Below, piece by piece: positions 1-6,087 of a DNA stretch of 31,400 nucleotides. The notes under the pieces are model-generated. The model saw only the letters and a program-made list of their open reading frames with translations. It did no database searches and had not been told where the DNA came from. The stretch covers positions 1 through 31,400 of IMG/VR virus record IMGVR_UViG_3300046006_001792; one strand, 5' to 3'. Made by a program: the position numbers and the translations under genes. Positions within the stretch are counted from its first letter, which is position 1. Each line of letters starts with the position of its first letter. The DNA comes from a virus.

Positions 1-75
1 GAATTCGTCAAAAGGGGTATCCCACCTACATGGCTGGAAGGCCCCTGCGACATCCTGCAATACCATGCCTATCAT
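1..75 (-). CDS. Open reading frame running off the left edge (partial, uncertain)
   Basis: From an ATG at 75 the minus-strand frame stays open to base 1 and reads MIGMVLQDVAGAF then QPCRWDTPFDEF. No SD is visible before this ATG. If the two ends are merged at the 13-bp direct repeat, the frame continues in phase through DEDYDIFLYYPIN to a TAA at 31345-31347, 12 bases before the terminase start. That would give a 35-residue product at the usual place of a small terminase, but it is far too short for one. Seen: the open frame and the in-phase merge. Inferred: that it is a gene at all. Confidence 0.25.
   Translation of the reverse strand, partial: MIGMVLQDVAGAFQPCRWDTPFDEF
4..16. repeat. 13-bp terminal direct repeat, left copy
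   Basis: TTCGTCAAAAGGG lies 3 bases from the left end and occurs again 7 bases from the right end. The flanking bases differ on both sides. A 13-mer shared by both extreme ends is very unlikely by chance and suggests overlapping contig ends or a physical genome end. Confidence 0.6.
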
Positions 76-106
76 AAACGCTTGTATACATACAATCTTT
101 ATCCAT
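26..106 (-). CDS. 26-residue ORF downstream of the leftmost minus promoter (uncertain)
   Basis: ATG at 106 is preceded by AGGAAG nine bases upstream, and the frame ends at TAG 26-28 after 26 codons (begins MDKDCMYTSVYDRHG). It lies just downstream of the minus promoter at 140-168, so it would be the first ORF on that transcript. It competes with the overlapping frame at 1-75. Nothing is recognisable in it; it may be a leader peptide or chance. Confidence 0.2.
   Translation of the reverse strand: MDKDCMYTSVYDRHGIAGCRRGLPAM
82..95. promoter_or_regulatory. Palindromic site TTGTAT-AC-ATACAA
   Basis: This is a perfect 6-bp inverted repeat around 2 bases, in the transcribed leader about 40 bases downstream of the expected start site of the minus promoter at 140-168. 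It has the shape of a dimer operator. It overlaps the 26-residue ORF. No cognate regulator can be named. Confidence 0.35.
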
Positions 107-139
107 TCTCTTACTTCCTAACTCCTTACCATTCAAACA

Positions 140-168
140 ACTATACAATCAATCGCCCATACTGTCAA
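140..168 (-). promoter_or_regulatory. Strong sigma70-type promoter, candidate terminase-operon promoter
   Basis: On the minus strand TTGACA (163-168) is followed by 17 bases and TATAGT (140-145), five of six matches to the -10 consensus. It fires leftward off the window. If the ends join, it would transcribe directly into the large terminase at 31332 and so drive the late operon. The -35 shares the ten bases GATTGACAGT with the early promoter at 13332-13360. Confidence 0.7.
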
Positions 169-189
169 TCGTTTAACCGTATTTAAAGT

Positions 190-219
190 TTGACAACCTT
201 AAAAATCTCTTGCTATAAT
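190..219 (+). promoter_or_regulatory. Consensus sigma70 promoter on the plus strand
   Basis: TTGACA (190-195), 18 bases, TATAAT (214-219): both hexamers match the consensus exactly. It points rightward, against every gene in the window, and lies back to back with the minus promoter at 140-168. The 21 bases between them contain the weak repeat TTTAA..TTAAA. No plus-strand gene follows, so the transcript would be antisense to the end of the early operon. The rest of 107-234 holds no gene I can support. Confidence 0.6.
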
Positions 220-234
220 TCAGCCTTGAGCTAA

Positions 235-489
235 TTACCCATCGGTTGCTTGCAATCCGATTGGGTCATTGCTCAACACTCCTTGCTTCATTTGTTCATG
301 CTCCATTACGTTTGCCGCTTTAACCATCGGACTAACGCCACGCTCCTGTCTGCGCTTCTCCCTGTTTGCTAGGTTGCGCTTCATGTGCGCAGCAGACCTG
401 CATACCTTATCACAGTACAGCCTTGGAGTGCCTTTACCATCATCGTACTGAACGAACGGAAGTCCACACGCTTTACATAGTGCTATCAT
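235..489 (-). CDS. Small zinc-finger-like basic protein
   Basis: 84 residues. Cys pairs C5-x2-C8 and C26-x3-C30 near the N terminus resemble a single zinc-binding knuckle, followed by a very basic helix (MKRNLANREKRRQERG). The start has a GAAAGGA SD and forms an ATGA overlap with the gene upstream, so translation is probably coupled. It is the last gene of the early operon. Similar Cys-plus-basic proteins often bind nucleic acid, but I do not recognise the family and propose no specific function. Confidence 0.75.
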   Translation of the reverse strand: MIALCKACGLPFVQYDDGKGTPRLYCDKVCRSAAHMKRNLANREKRRQERGVSPMVKAANVMEHEQMKQGVLSNDPIGLQATDG

Positions 490-1172
490 GGTTGATTTCC
501 TTTCGGCTTTTTTAGAAGTCCCATTGAGTGAAGAGCGTTTACTGCATTAAATGAACACTTCAACGCCTCTGGGTGTGCGTCATACCATTCGTCAATCCAT
601 CCTGCTACCATCTTGCGAGTGCTAAACAGTATCATTCCATCACCTGCCATCCGCTCATCCTGCTCCTGTACCTTCCTCTGTAACGCCTGCATCTCCGTGC
701 GGTACTGCTTAATCACGGCCTGCTGGTTCTTTATCTGTTCAGCCTTGCAAGCGTTGGCCTTGTCTAGCGCCTCAATCGTGCCATTGACATCGCGTGTCGG
801 TACGCTCGCCTGTGCCTCTAGGAGCGTGGCTATGCGCTGTTCAAGCTCGCTTACCTCGTTATGTTTGAGCTTCAGCATTGCAGAGTGCGCTTGATTGACG
901 TTTGTTAGTGTATCAATCGTCTCGTCCTTCTCTGCGATTATACGCGTATACTCAACGATTGCGCGGTCACATCCTTTTATTGTTTCCTTTAGGTTATCAA
1001 TGCATCTTTGTTGCTCGCTGTTTGTCTGATTGTGAATGGATATAAGTCCGTCAAAACCTTTGATGGTTTTTTTGAGGTCTGCTATCCTATCATCTTTTTC
1101 TTTCAGCTTCGTTTCTGCAACATCTTGAACAATCTGAAACGCTTTCTCGATGTCTTGCTTGCTTACGCTCAT
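486..1172 (-). CDS. Coiled-coil protein, function unknown
   Basis: 228 residues. Residues of about 15-175 are almost continuous heptad-like helix rich in K, E, Q and I, with a twice-repeated phrase (LKKTIKGFDG and LKETIKGCDR). A compact C-terminal part follows (about 180-228: TRKMVAGWIDEWYDAHPEAL). The start follows GGAGGTGGTGG and overlaps the preceding stop by ATGA. No enzymatic motif is seen. A structural or partner-binding role is possible; the identity is unknown. Confidence 0.8.
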   Translation of the reverse strand: MSVSKQDIEKAFQIVQDVAETKLKEKDDRIADLKKTIKGFDGLISIHNQTNSEQQRCIDNLKETIKGCDRAIVEYTRIIAEKDETIDTLTNVNQAHSAMLKLKHNEVSELEQRIATLLEAQASVPTRDVNGTIEALDKANACKAEQIKNQQAVIKQYRTEMQALQRKVQEQDERMAGDGMILFSTRKMVAGWIDEWYDAHPEALKCSFNAVNALHSMGLLKKPKGNQP

Positions 1173-1375
1173 TCCACCACCTCCTTAATCGTTGCTTCGT
1201 ACATCATTCCGCTTGACGGTTTCAACTCTAACTCACCGCTAGCTTGCATAGCCGTTGCCACGCTTGCACGGTGCTTGTTTGCGGTAATCCAGTTGAATGA
1301 TACAAGGTTTCCTTTGCGGACGTTCTCAAGTATCTCCTTGCGCCTTCCTGCGTTTGTGCGGAGGTCGTTACTCAT
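1169..1375 (-). CDS. Small basic protein, possibly helix-turn-helix
   Basis: 68 residues. The pattern RRKEILENVRKGNLVSFNW followed by ITANKHRASVATAMQASGELE could fold as a small winged helix, but this is only a secondary-structure impression. It has an AAAGGCGG SD and ATGA overlaps with both neighbours, placing it firmly inside the early operon. Function unknown. Confidence 0.7.
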   Translation of the reverse strand: MSNDLRTNAGRRKEILENVRKGNLVSFNWITANKHRASVATAMQASGELELKPSSGMMYEATIKEVVE

Positions 1376-1944
1376 GACTTACCGCCTTTCTTCTCCATCG
1401 CTTCCTTGATGGCGATGAGTTGCTTACGTTCTTCCTTTGTTATAAAAGGATACTCGACAAAATAGATAAACTTACCACCACAATTTTCTCCAGTTTTTGC
1501 CGACTTCAGCAACGCCTTGAGCAACCGCTCGTGCTTCGTTGGACGCTTCGCCACCTTGCGCTTGTTCTTTCGAGGGCATATTGTGGCGTATGGTTCATCG
1601 TTTTCACCGCTTACACATCGAGCGCAATTTTGAGCCATAGTGTGATCGTTGAAACGGCATGACGTGTTTGTGCAGTCTGAATCACCATCAGCCACCTTGC
1701 GCTTGGCTGGCAGAGGGAAGAAGGCTTCTATCTTTGTCCAGTAACCATTGAAAATATTACGATCCCATCCATCTCCTTTTGTTCCTGCCTCGTTGTTTTT
1801 GATTCCTGTTATAACATGAGGAATTTTATATCCAAATCGTGATTCTCTCTCATACCGTACCCTCTGACCTACCGTGACCTCGCTTGCCTTCGTGACAGTC
1901 AGCCACTCGCCTTTGATTCCGTCTATTGTTTCGATGTTGTTCAT
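1372..1944 (-). CDS. Mosaic early protein (shared N module, Cys cluster, shared C module)
   Basis: 190 residues in three parts. Residues 1-85 (ETIDGIKGEWLTVTKASEVTVGQRVRYE to FFPLPAKRKVA) are clearly paralogous to the protein at 12251-12691. The middle (about 88-130) carries six Cys and may bind zinc. The C terminus (LLKALLK to LIAIKEAMEKKGGK) resembles the end of the protein at 2266-2565. A 37-base stretch at 1691-1727 is identical to 12408-12444. SD AAAGGAC. The family is not known to me; the N module with its GQRVRYE phrase may be a small beta-barrel. Confidence 0.8.
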   Translation of the reverse strand: MNNIETIDGIKGEWLTVTKASEVTVGQRVRYERESRFGYKIPHVITGIKNNEAGTKGDGWDRNIFNGYWTKIEAFFPLPAKRKVADGDSDCTNTSCRFNDHTMAQNCARCVSGENDEPYATICPRKNKRKVAKRPTKHERLLKALLKSAKTGENCGGKFIYFVEYPFITKEERKQLIAIKEAMEKKGGKS

Positions 1945-1958
1945 TTCGTTAGTCCTTT

Positions 1959-2111
1959 CTACTTTGCAAATTCAAATTCAGTATCATTAATTTCGCCTAA
2001 TACCCACATAAGAGCTTCTTCGACTCCTTGCTCGTATGTCATACCTTGAAAGTTTGATTCATTTGTATTCACTTTTGAAAGTGCGCCATTAATATCTGAT
2101 TCACATTTCAT
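1959..2111 (-). CDS. Small acidic hypothetical protein
   Basis: 50 residues starting MKCESDINGAL. I chose the ATG at 2111, which overlaps the upstream zinc-ribbon gene stop by ATGA and has AAAGGCGG in front. The longer frame to 2201 would run through that gene. The product is acidic and mostly helical (YEQGVEEALMWVLGEI). No family is recognised. Confidence 0.65.
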   Translation of the reverse strand: MKCESDINGALSKVNTNESNFQGMTYEQGVEEALMWVLGEINDTEFEFAK

Positions 2112-2269
2112 TCCGCACCGCCTTTCTGCTGTTCGAGTTCTGTAAACATAAAACGATTTAGTTTTGGTATTCCAAATTCCTTGATTCGGCATGACGGACA
2201 AACATCTCGAAAAGATGGGTCTAGTTTTTCGTCATACGGCATATAGTTTCCGCATTTCTTACAGCTCAT
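2108..2269 (-). CDS. Zinc-ribbon microprotein
   Basis: 53 residues. C3-x2-C6-G and C24-x2-C27 form a clear four-cysteine zinc ribbon (CKKCGNYM, then CPSCRIKEFG), followed by a helical tail. The start overlaps the previous stop by ATGA and the end overlaps the next start by ATGA, which supports a real gene despite its size. Phage zinc ribbons of this kind often bind nucleic acids or host proteins; no specific role can be inferred. Confidence 0.75.
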   Translation of the reverse strand: MSCKKCGNYMPYDEKLDPSFRDVCPSCRIKEFGIPKLNRFMFTELEQQKGGAE

Positions 2270-2565
2270 ACCTTACTCGCTTTCTTGTCCATCGCTTGCT
2301 TGATGGCGACCAACTGACTTCCGATTGTCTTAGATACTCCATTGCAGTTGCCGTTTACATATCCAGTTTTGTCAACAACAACAGCTAACAACATCGCCTC
2401 CAGCAGTCGCCTATCTCGTGACTTGCGCGGACGTGTGCGCTTAGGTGCTGATGGCTTATCAGTAAAGTAGCCACCTCCACAATCGGCCTTTCTGCACATT
2501 AGCGAACCCCTTAAACAGCATCTTTCACATCTAAACAGTGACCGTGTTTTTACAAACTTAATCAT
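2266..2565 (-). CDS. Cys-rich protein with shared C-terminal module
   Basis: 99 residues from ATG 2565 (MIKFVKTRSLF), the ATGA-coupled start; a GTG start slightly upstream is less likely. Residues 13-32 hold five Cys (CERCCLR...CRKADCGGGYF), probably a zinc site. A basic linker (PKRTRPRKSRDRR) leads to a helix ending LVAIKQAMDKKASK, which matches the C terminus of the protein at 1372-1944. Function unknown. Confidence 0.75.
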   Translation of the reverse strand: MIKFVKTRSLFRCERCCLRGSLMCRKADCGGGYFTDKPSAPKRTRPRKSRDRRLLEAMLLAVVVDKTGYVNGNCNGVSKTIGSQLVAIKQAMDKKASKV

Positions 2566-2807
2566 TTGCACCACCCTTTCACCGCTTTGACCAACATTCC
2601 GAGCGCGAAACGGATTGACGGATGGTTGATTTGATTGAGTAGATAAGCGTTTGCCATTTCAAGTTTAACGGCATGACATTCTAAAGCGTGATGATCCATA
2701 CGTAAAATGGTAAGGTCGTTCACGTAATCCTCTTTGAACTTGCGCACCCTTGAAGGTTTGCGCGGCTGAACTGAATCGGTTAATGCTGTAATTTCTTCTG
2801 AACTCAT
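2562..2807 (-). CDS. Hypothetical protein
   Basis: 81 residues, basic centre (QPRKPSRVRKFK) and a long helix (DHHALECHAVKLEMANAYLL). The SD AGGAGTTTAAC is a variant of the extended SD used by several genes here, and the stop of the upstream gene (TAA) lies inside it. The end overlaps the next start by ATGA. No recognised domain. Confidence 0.7.
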   Translation of the reverse strand: MSSEEITALTDSVQPRKPSRVRKFKEDYVNDLTILRMDHHALECHAVKLEMANAYLLNQINHPSIRFALGMLVKAVKGWCK

Positions 2808-2808
2808 G

Positions 2809-3012
2809 TTAAACTCCTAGGTTAAGTGTTATGTTTACGCTGTGATATACCTTGGAAACTCTTCCTGTGTGATCTTGAAGTTTAGCGCAAACGTCTTGAC
2901 ATTCGACAACCAGTAAACCTGTTTCAAGTTCGAGACGGTGTATAATAACCTCAATCTCTCCCTCGGCTTGTTTTCGCGCCATAATTGCGCTTGATTGCTT
3001 TCCATCACTCAT
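2809..3012 (-). CDS. Hypothetical protein
   Basis: 67 residues. The start is set by AAGGAGTTCAACCT, one of five copies of the extended SD AGGAGTTCAA. Predicted mixed alpha/beta (EGEIEVIIHRLELETGLLVVECQDVC). No family recognised. The 74 bases upstream (3013-3086) hold no gene. Confidence 0.65.
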   Translation of the reverse strand: MSDGKQSSAIMARKQAEGEIEVIIHRLELETGLLVVECQDVCAKLQDHTGRVSKVYHSVNITLNLGV

Positions 3013-3086
3013 AGGTTGAACTCCTTGTTAGTTTTGAATTGTTAATAATTTATCATAACCGTCTGGCGATTTCAATAACTGTTTCA

Positions 3087-3341
3087 CTATTCCTCACAAT
3101 TCTTTTCAACGGTTGTCCCACCGTTCACAATGTCAGCCGAATAGGTGATCTCGTTCACGTCCATCCGAATTTGCATACCGAGCCGATAGGTCGTTGTCTC
3201 GCTCGCAAATGCGTCTATAAAGTCGCTGTATGAGATATGTACGACAGTTTGTAACCCGATTGACAGGCGAGTGACCGAAAGAGCTGTCATCTGTTCGCGT
3301 GTCCGTTTGGTCAGTTGCTCGATTGAGTGTTGGGTGATCAT
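3087..3341 (-). CDS. Hypothetical protein
   Basis: 84 residues; SD AAGGAGTCCAC and an ATGA overlap with the gene upstream. N-terminal basic helix (QLTKRTREQMTAL), then strands. Nothing recognised. Confidence 0.65.
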   Translation of the reverse strand: MITQHSIEQLTKRTREQMTALSVTRLSIGLQTVVHISYSDFIDAFASETTTYRLGMQIRMDVNEITYSADIVNGGTTVEKNCEE

Positions 3342-3625
3342 GTGGACTCCTTATCTGTTGGTTGGTCAAATAAACAAGACGGCTTTTCATTCCATCTTAG
3401 TTTCATGTTTTCATCTATTACTTTTACAACTTGTTCAGCGAGCGCACAGGCAATCATCTTTATTCTTGTTTCTTCGTCATAACCATTAATTGAGCAAATC
3501 ATAGTTGCGTAGTTCCATAAGTTTACATTTTGACGCGCCCACATATCGAACTGCTCAAAACCAGATATACCGTATCCATCACCCTTTGCATTTTCAACCA
3601 TTATCAATTTCGGTGATTCAATCAT
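3338..3625 (-). CDS. Hypothetical protein
   Basis: 95 residues; SD GGGAGGTGTT, directly downstream of the small stem-loop at 3636-3658. Trp-rich centre (FDMWARQNVNLWNYATMICSINGY) followed by an amphipathic helix. ATGA overlap with the next gene. Not recognised. Confidence 0.65.
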   Translation of the reverse strand: MIESPKLIMVENAKGDGYGISGFEQFDMWARQNVNLWNYATMICSINGYDEETRIKMIACALAEQVVKVIDENMKLRWNEKPSCLFDQPTDKEST

Positions 3626-3635
3626 AACACCTCCC

Positions 3636-3658
3636 TGCCAGTTTTTGCGAGACTGGCA
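3636..3658. repeat. Intergenic stem-loop (7 bp, 9-nt loop)
   Basis: TGCCAGT (3636-3642) and ACTGGCA (3652-3658) pair perfectly. On the minus transcript the hairpin lies immediately before the SD of the gene starting at 3625 and has no U-run, so it is not a terminator. Its GCCAG/CTGGC core recurs in the larger hairpins at 5899-5967 and 13062-13119. Confidence 0.55.
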
Positions 3659-3677
3659 AACTCGGTTGGTTGGTGGT

Positions 3678-3983
3678 TTACTTTCCTAATTTTGAGTTGC
3701 TACTCGGCTTCAATCCGAAAGCCGTTAGATGTTTCGCACAATCAGACTTTGCCTCTTCAACCGTTGCGTATGAGATAAACCGCTCGCATGGGTCAAACCG
3801 TACAGCCTGCCCAAAGTTTACCCATCCATTAGGCATAAAGTACGCATGATACTTATTTCCGTAAACTGGTATATGAAATGCCCTGCATCCGTTGACGTAA
3901 CCGATAAGGCTTTTTGTCTCTTGGTCGGTCGGTAATTCGCTGGCCTTCCAGTCGATCGCATATTCAAGTTTTAGTTCGTCCAT
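3678..3983 (-). CDS. Hypothetical protein
   Basis: 101 residues; SD AGGGGT. Aromatic beta-rich middle (RAFHIPVYGNKYHAYFMPNGWVNFG) followed by a helix (TVEEAKSDCAKHL). It lies directly downstream of the methyltransferase with a 2-base gap, so the two are probably cotranslated. No family recognised. Confidence 0.65.
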   Translation of the reverse strand: MDELKLEYAIDWKASELPTDQETKSLIGYVNGCRAFHIPVYGNKYHAYFMPNGWVNFGQAVRFDPCERFISYATVEEAKSDCAKHLTAFGLKPSSNSKLGK

Positions 3984-3985
3984 TT

Positions 3986-4609
3986 TTATACCCCTAACGT
4001 CATTTGTGCGGTTTCACGTTTGACACGTTCAACGCTCGCTTGGAAGTAATCCGCATCTAATTCTGACGCAGTTAAATGATAGCCTGCGTAGTGACAGGCG
4101 ATTGCACTACTGAATGAGCCACCGTGCGTGTCCAGAATGTTATCGCCTTCCTTTGCATAGTTTGCAAGAAGCCAGCGGTATAGGGCGACTGGTTTTTGTG
4201 TTGGATGACATCTAACTTGGTTCATCGGTGTTATTTCGACAACCTTAGCAACAGTTCCAAGACCTTCTGATAGGCTAGCAACCTCACACATTGACATTGT
4301 AAAGTTTTCTGGAATAGGAATTTTACGCCAAACAACAAAACCTTTCCATTGAGGAAGCTGGAAGTTATTTGCGCCCCAAATAATCTGATTTTCAGAAACA
4401 CGCTTTAACTCATTCCAGTATTCTTTTGATGGTCTACCTTCAAGAGACTTCATGCTTCCATTTGCTCGCATATCTTTTGTTGGCTGGTTTGTATCACGAT
4501 ATGGAGGATCGACAATCGCCAGCTTGAAATGCTTGTCTGGATATTGCGCCATTAAATCCATGCAGTCCATGTTCCGAAGGTCAAGTAAATCCGTTTTATA
4601 AGTGTCCAT
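3986..4609 (-). CDS. DNA methyltransferase, N4/N6 beta class (orphan)
   Basis: 207 residues from ATG 4609, which has a good SD (AAAGGACAAA); the longer frame to 4639 needs a TTG start and has none. The catalytic DPPY (motif IV) is at residues 34-37. HPTQKP at 135-140 starts the SAM-binding half, and motif I reads D160-THGGSFSS instead of the usual DPFxGxGT. ELD at 183-185 would hold the ribose. The order IV then I and the HPTQKP phrase place it in the N6_N4_Mtase family (PF01555). No target-recognition domain or restriction partner is visible, so it most likely modifies phage DNA as protection. Confidence 0.9.
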   Translation of the reverse strand: MDTYKTDLLDLRNMDCMDLMAQYPDKHFKLAIVDPPYRDTNQPTKDMRANGSMKSLEGRPSKEYWNELKRVSENQIIWGANNFQLPQWKGFVVWRKIPIPENFTMSMCEVASLSEGLGTVAKVVEITPMNQVRCHPTQKPVALYRWLLANYAKEGDNILDTHGGSFSSAIACHYAGYHLTASELDADYFQASVERVKRETAQMTLGV

Positions 4610-4702
4610 TTTGTCCTTTCGCGTGTAACCGCCATACAATCGCCCGTGTTGCGTCCGTCCATCCGTTAAGGTGTTTGTACGTCTTTACGGCTGGCGTTCG
4701 TC

Positions 4703-5188
4703 CTAATCGCTGTATGGCCTATTGGTTGCGCCTAAATCGCCCCATCCTGTTTTCTTGCCGTTCTTTTTGTCGTTTTTACCGCTTTCAGATTCCTTTTTAC
4801 TCTTTTCTAGTCTGTCTTTTCTGTCGAGAACCTTACAACGTGCCTTTACTTTTAACAGTTCTAAATCTGGTATTACAAACGACTCTTCCAGCAGTCCTTG
4901 CTCTTTTAACCAGTTGACACCATCAGCGGTTTTATTCGGTGTCAAATTGTGGTTTTTCATTACGGCTCGGTAATGGTAGCAAAATTGCTCCAAGTTTGCG
5001 ACTTCATAGAAAAACTCTTGATTCGGTATTGTTGCTTGACGGATTGACTCTGCAAGCCTCATAAGGTCAAACATAACTCTGCGTGGCAAAGAACCGTCAA
5101 CTCCGACAGCGTTAAGTCGTGCGTATGTCTCGCTGATCTCGCTTTCAGTCATTACGCCTTTTAGAATGTCTCTAGCCGTTGTTTCCAT
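4703..5188 (-). CDS. Hypothetical protein next to replication initiator
   Basis: 161 residues; SD GAAAGGAAGC. The N-terminal 110 residues are helical with a hydrophobic core (RRVMFDLMRLAESIRQA). The C terminus is a long, highly charged Lys/Glu/Asp tail (residues about 115-150). Its place right after the DUF1376 initiator suggests a role in replication, for example as a helicase-loader or accessory factor, but no ATPase motif is present. Bases 4610-4702 between it and the methyltransferase hold no convincing gene. Confidence 0.7.
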   Translation of the reverse strand: METTARDILKGVMTESEISETYARLNAVGVDGSLPRRVMFDLMRLAESIRQATIPNQEFFYEVANLEQFCYHYRAVMKNHNLTPNKTADGVNWLKEQGLLEESFVIPDLELLKVKARCKVLDRKDRLEKSKKESESGKNDKKNGKKTGWGDLGATNRPYSD

Positions 5189-5879
5189 GTTGCTTCCTTT
5201 CTGCGAACTTATCAGCGTTGGCTTTCCATGTGTGCATCCTCAAATTGATATCCCATGTCTTCTGGAGTTGAAACTTCATCTTTCCTTTTGTGTTAGGTTC
5301 AACCCAATAACGGCAGAAACCTATCGCCTCTTCTTCGTCAAGTATTCCTTCGCTTAAAGTCTGGCATTGGTTTACAAACTCTTCTTTGGTCAAATCTTTA
5401 AAAGTTTTTGTTTTTGTAGGTTCGCAAGAACCGACAATATTATCTTTCTTTTTTGTAATTGTAGATGTAGATGTAGATGTAATAGTAGATGTAGATGTAA
5501 TGTTGCCATTTGGTTGGTGCGGTGGTTGAACCACCCTTGAACCACCCTTGCGAAGTTCTGCGCTCTTTTTACCACCTTCTGATGATTTTCTGCTCCATTC
5601 TGCCTGTTTTGACCTTTCATGCTCTAAACGGTCGTGCAGTAGCTTTCCATCGGTTTCATGTTGCTTGAACATTGCTTTAACGGTGGTTGCAAGGGTGGTT
5701 GAAGCACCCTTTGAAATCAAACGTGCTATCTGTGCGTCATCGTCTGGTATGCTACCGTGTAGCCAACAATAGCAAAGCAAGCGAATGTATGCGCCTTCCT
5801 CTTCAAGCGTCATCATCTGCACTCGTTGACTCGCTAGATAGTCAGCAGGATAAAATTGAAATGCTGGTGACTTAATCAT
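5172..5879 (-). CDS. DUF1376/YdaU-like phage replication initiator
   Basis: 235 residues. Residues 4-75 (AFQFYPADYLASQRVQMMTL, then EEEGAYIRLLCYCWLHGSIP) match the DUF1376 (YdaU) N-terminal domain found in phage replication proteins. A Ser/Thr-rich linker (about 125-145) is encoded by imperfect GTAGAT repeats. The C terminus (FCRYWVEPNTKGKMKFQL, then KTWDINLRMHTWKAN) is the part usual in such initiators. By family it should recognise the origin and recruit the host helicase. The start ATGATTAA overlaps the stop of the 40-residue leader ORF by 8 bases. It lies behind the promoter at 6048-6076. Confidence 0.85.
   Translation of the reverse strand: MIKSPAFQFYPADYLASQRVQMMTLEEEGAYIRLLCYCWLHGSIPDDDAQIARLISKGASTTLATTVKAMFKQHETDGKLLHDRLEHERSKQAEWSRKSSEGGKKSAELRKGGSRVVQPPHQPNGNITSTSTITSTSTSTITKKKDNIVGSCEPTKTKTFKDLTKEEFVNQCQTLSEGILDEEEAIGFCRYWVEPNTKGKMKFQLQKTWDINLRMHTWKANADKFAERKQHGNNG
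5457..5505. repeat. Hexanucleotide-type tandem repeat inside the initiator
   Basis: About seven imperfect copies of GTAGAT (with GTAATA and GTAATG variants) encode the TSTSTIT linker of the DUF1376 protein. As the period is a multiple of 3, copy-number change would only alter linker length. Confidence 0.6.
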
Positions 5880-5994
5880 TACGACCTTTCATAATAGGGA
5901 ACGCCAGCAAGACATGAGAGTAGCGTAAGGACTCATTGCGAGTTGATTTACCGTCTTGCTGGCGTTCAAATTTTTCTATACATTGCATAATCAT
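5872..5994 (-). CDS. 40-residue leader ORF spanning a 15-bp inverted repeat
   Basis: ATG at 5994 follows GTGAGG, and the 40-codon frame (MIMQCIEKFERQQDGKSTR...) ends at TAA 5872-5874. It overlaps the replication initiator start by 8 bases (ATGATTAA), the same overlap as between the gpW-like and portal genes. The perfect inverted repeat 5899-5967 lies wholly inside it. It may be a leader peptide that couples translation to folding of the mRNA, or a real small protein. No homology is recognised. Confidence 0.5.
   Translation of the reverse strand: MIMQCIEKFERQQDGKSTRNESLRYSHVLLAFPIMKGRND
5899..5967. promoter_or_regulatory. Large stem-loop upstream of the replication initiator
   Basis: GAACGCCAGCAAGAC (5899-5913) pairs perfectly with 5953-5967 (15 bp). 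In the minus transcript the 39-nt interior can form nested GUAA/UUAC and ACUC/GAGU pairs. The 3' arm ends about 20 bases before the start of the DUF1376 gene. On the minus strand no U-run follows, so it is not a terminator there; on the plus strand AAATTTTT follows the stem. Confidence 0.7.
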
Positions 5995-6022
5995 TAAACC
6001 TCACTTTACGGCTCTCACACCG

Positions 6023-6041
6023 TACCTAAATAAATTAGGTA
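6023..6041. promoter_or_regulatory. Operator-like palindrome TACCTAA-N5-TTAGGTA
   Basis: A perfect 7-bp inverted repeat with a 5-base AT-only centre sits at about +1 to +20 of the promoter at 6048-6076. Position and symmetry fit a repressor dimer site. A smaller hairpin (TACGG/CCGTA, 6007-6024) abuts it. No repressor gene is identifiable, although the ribbon-helix-helix protein at 10449-10640 is a candidate. Confidence 0.5.
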
Positions 6042-6047
6042 ATTCAT

Positions 6048-6076
6048 ACATTACCAAAACCGTCCTAAACAGTCAA
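6048..6076 (-). promoter_or_regulatory. Candidate promoter for the replication gene block
   Basis: TTGACT (6071-6076), 17 bases, TAATGT (6048-6053), with TGG directly before the -10. The -35 is good and the -10 is poor (three of six). It lies in the 93-base gap after the gene ending at 6088 and would drive the leader ORF, initiator, methyltransferase and downstream genes. Confidence 0.5.
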
Positions 6077-6087
6077 CCGCTAATTCG

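Noticed and set aside
2112-2201. N-terminal extension of the gene at 1959-2111
   Set aside because: It overlaps the zinc-ribbon gene in another frame; the ATGA-coupled start is better.
4690-4699. GCTGGCGTTC shared with the stem at 5899-5967
   Set aside because: A single unpaired copy in the gap after 4610; similar words occur inside genes, so chance is sufficient.
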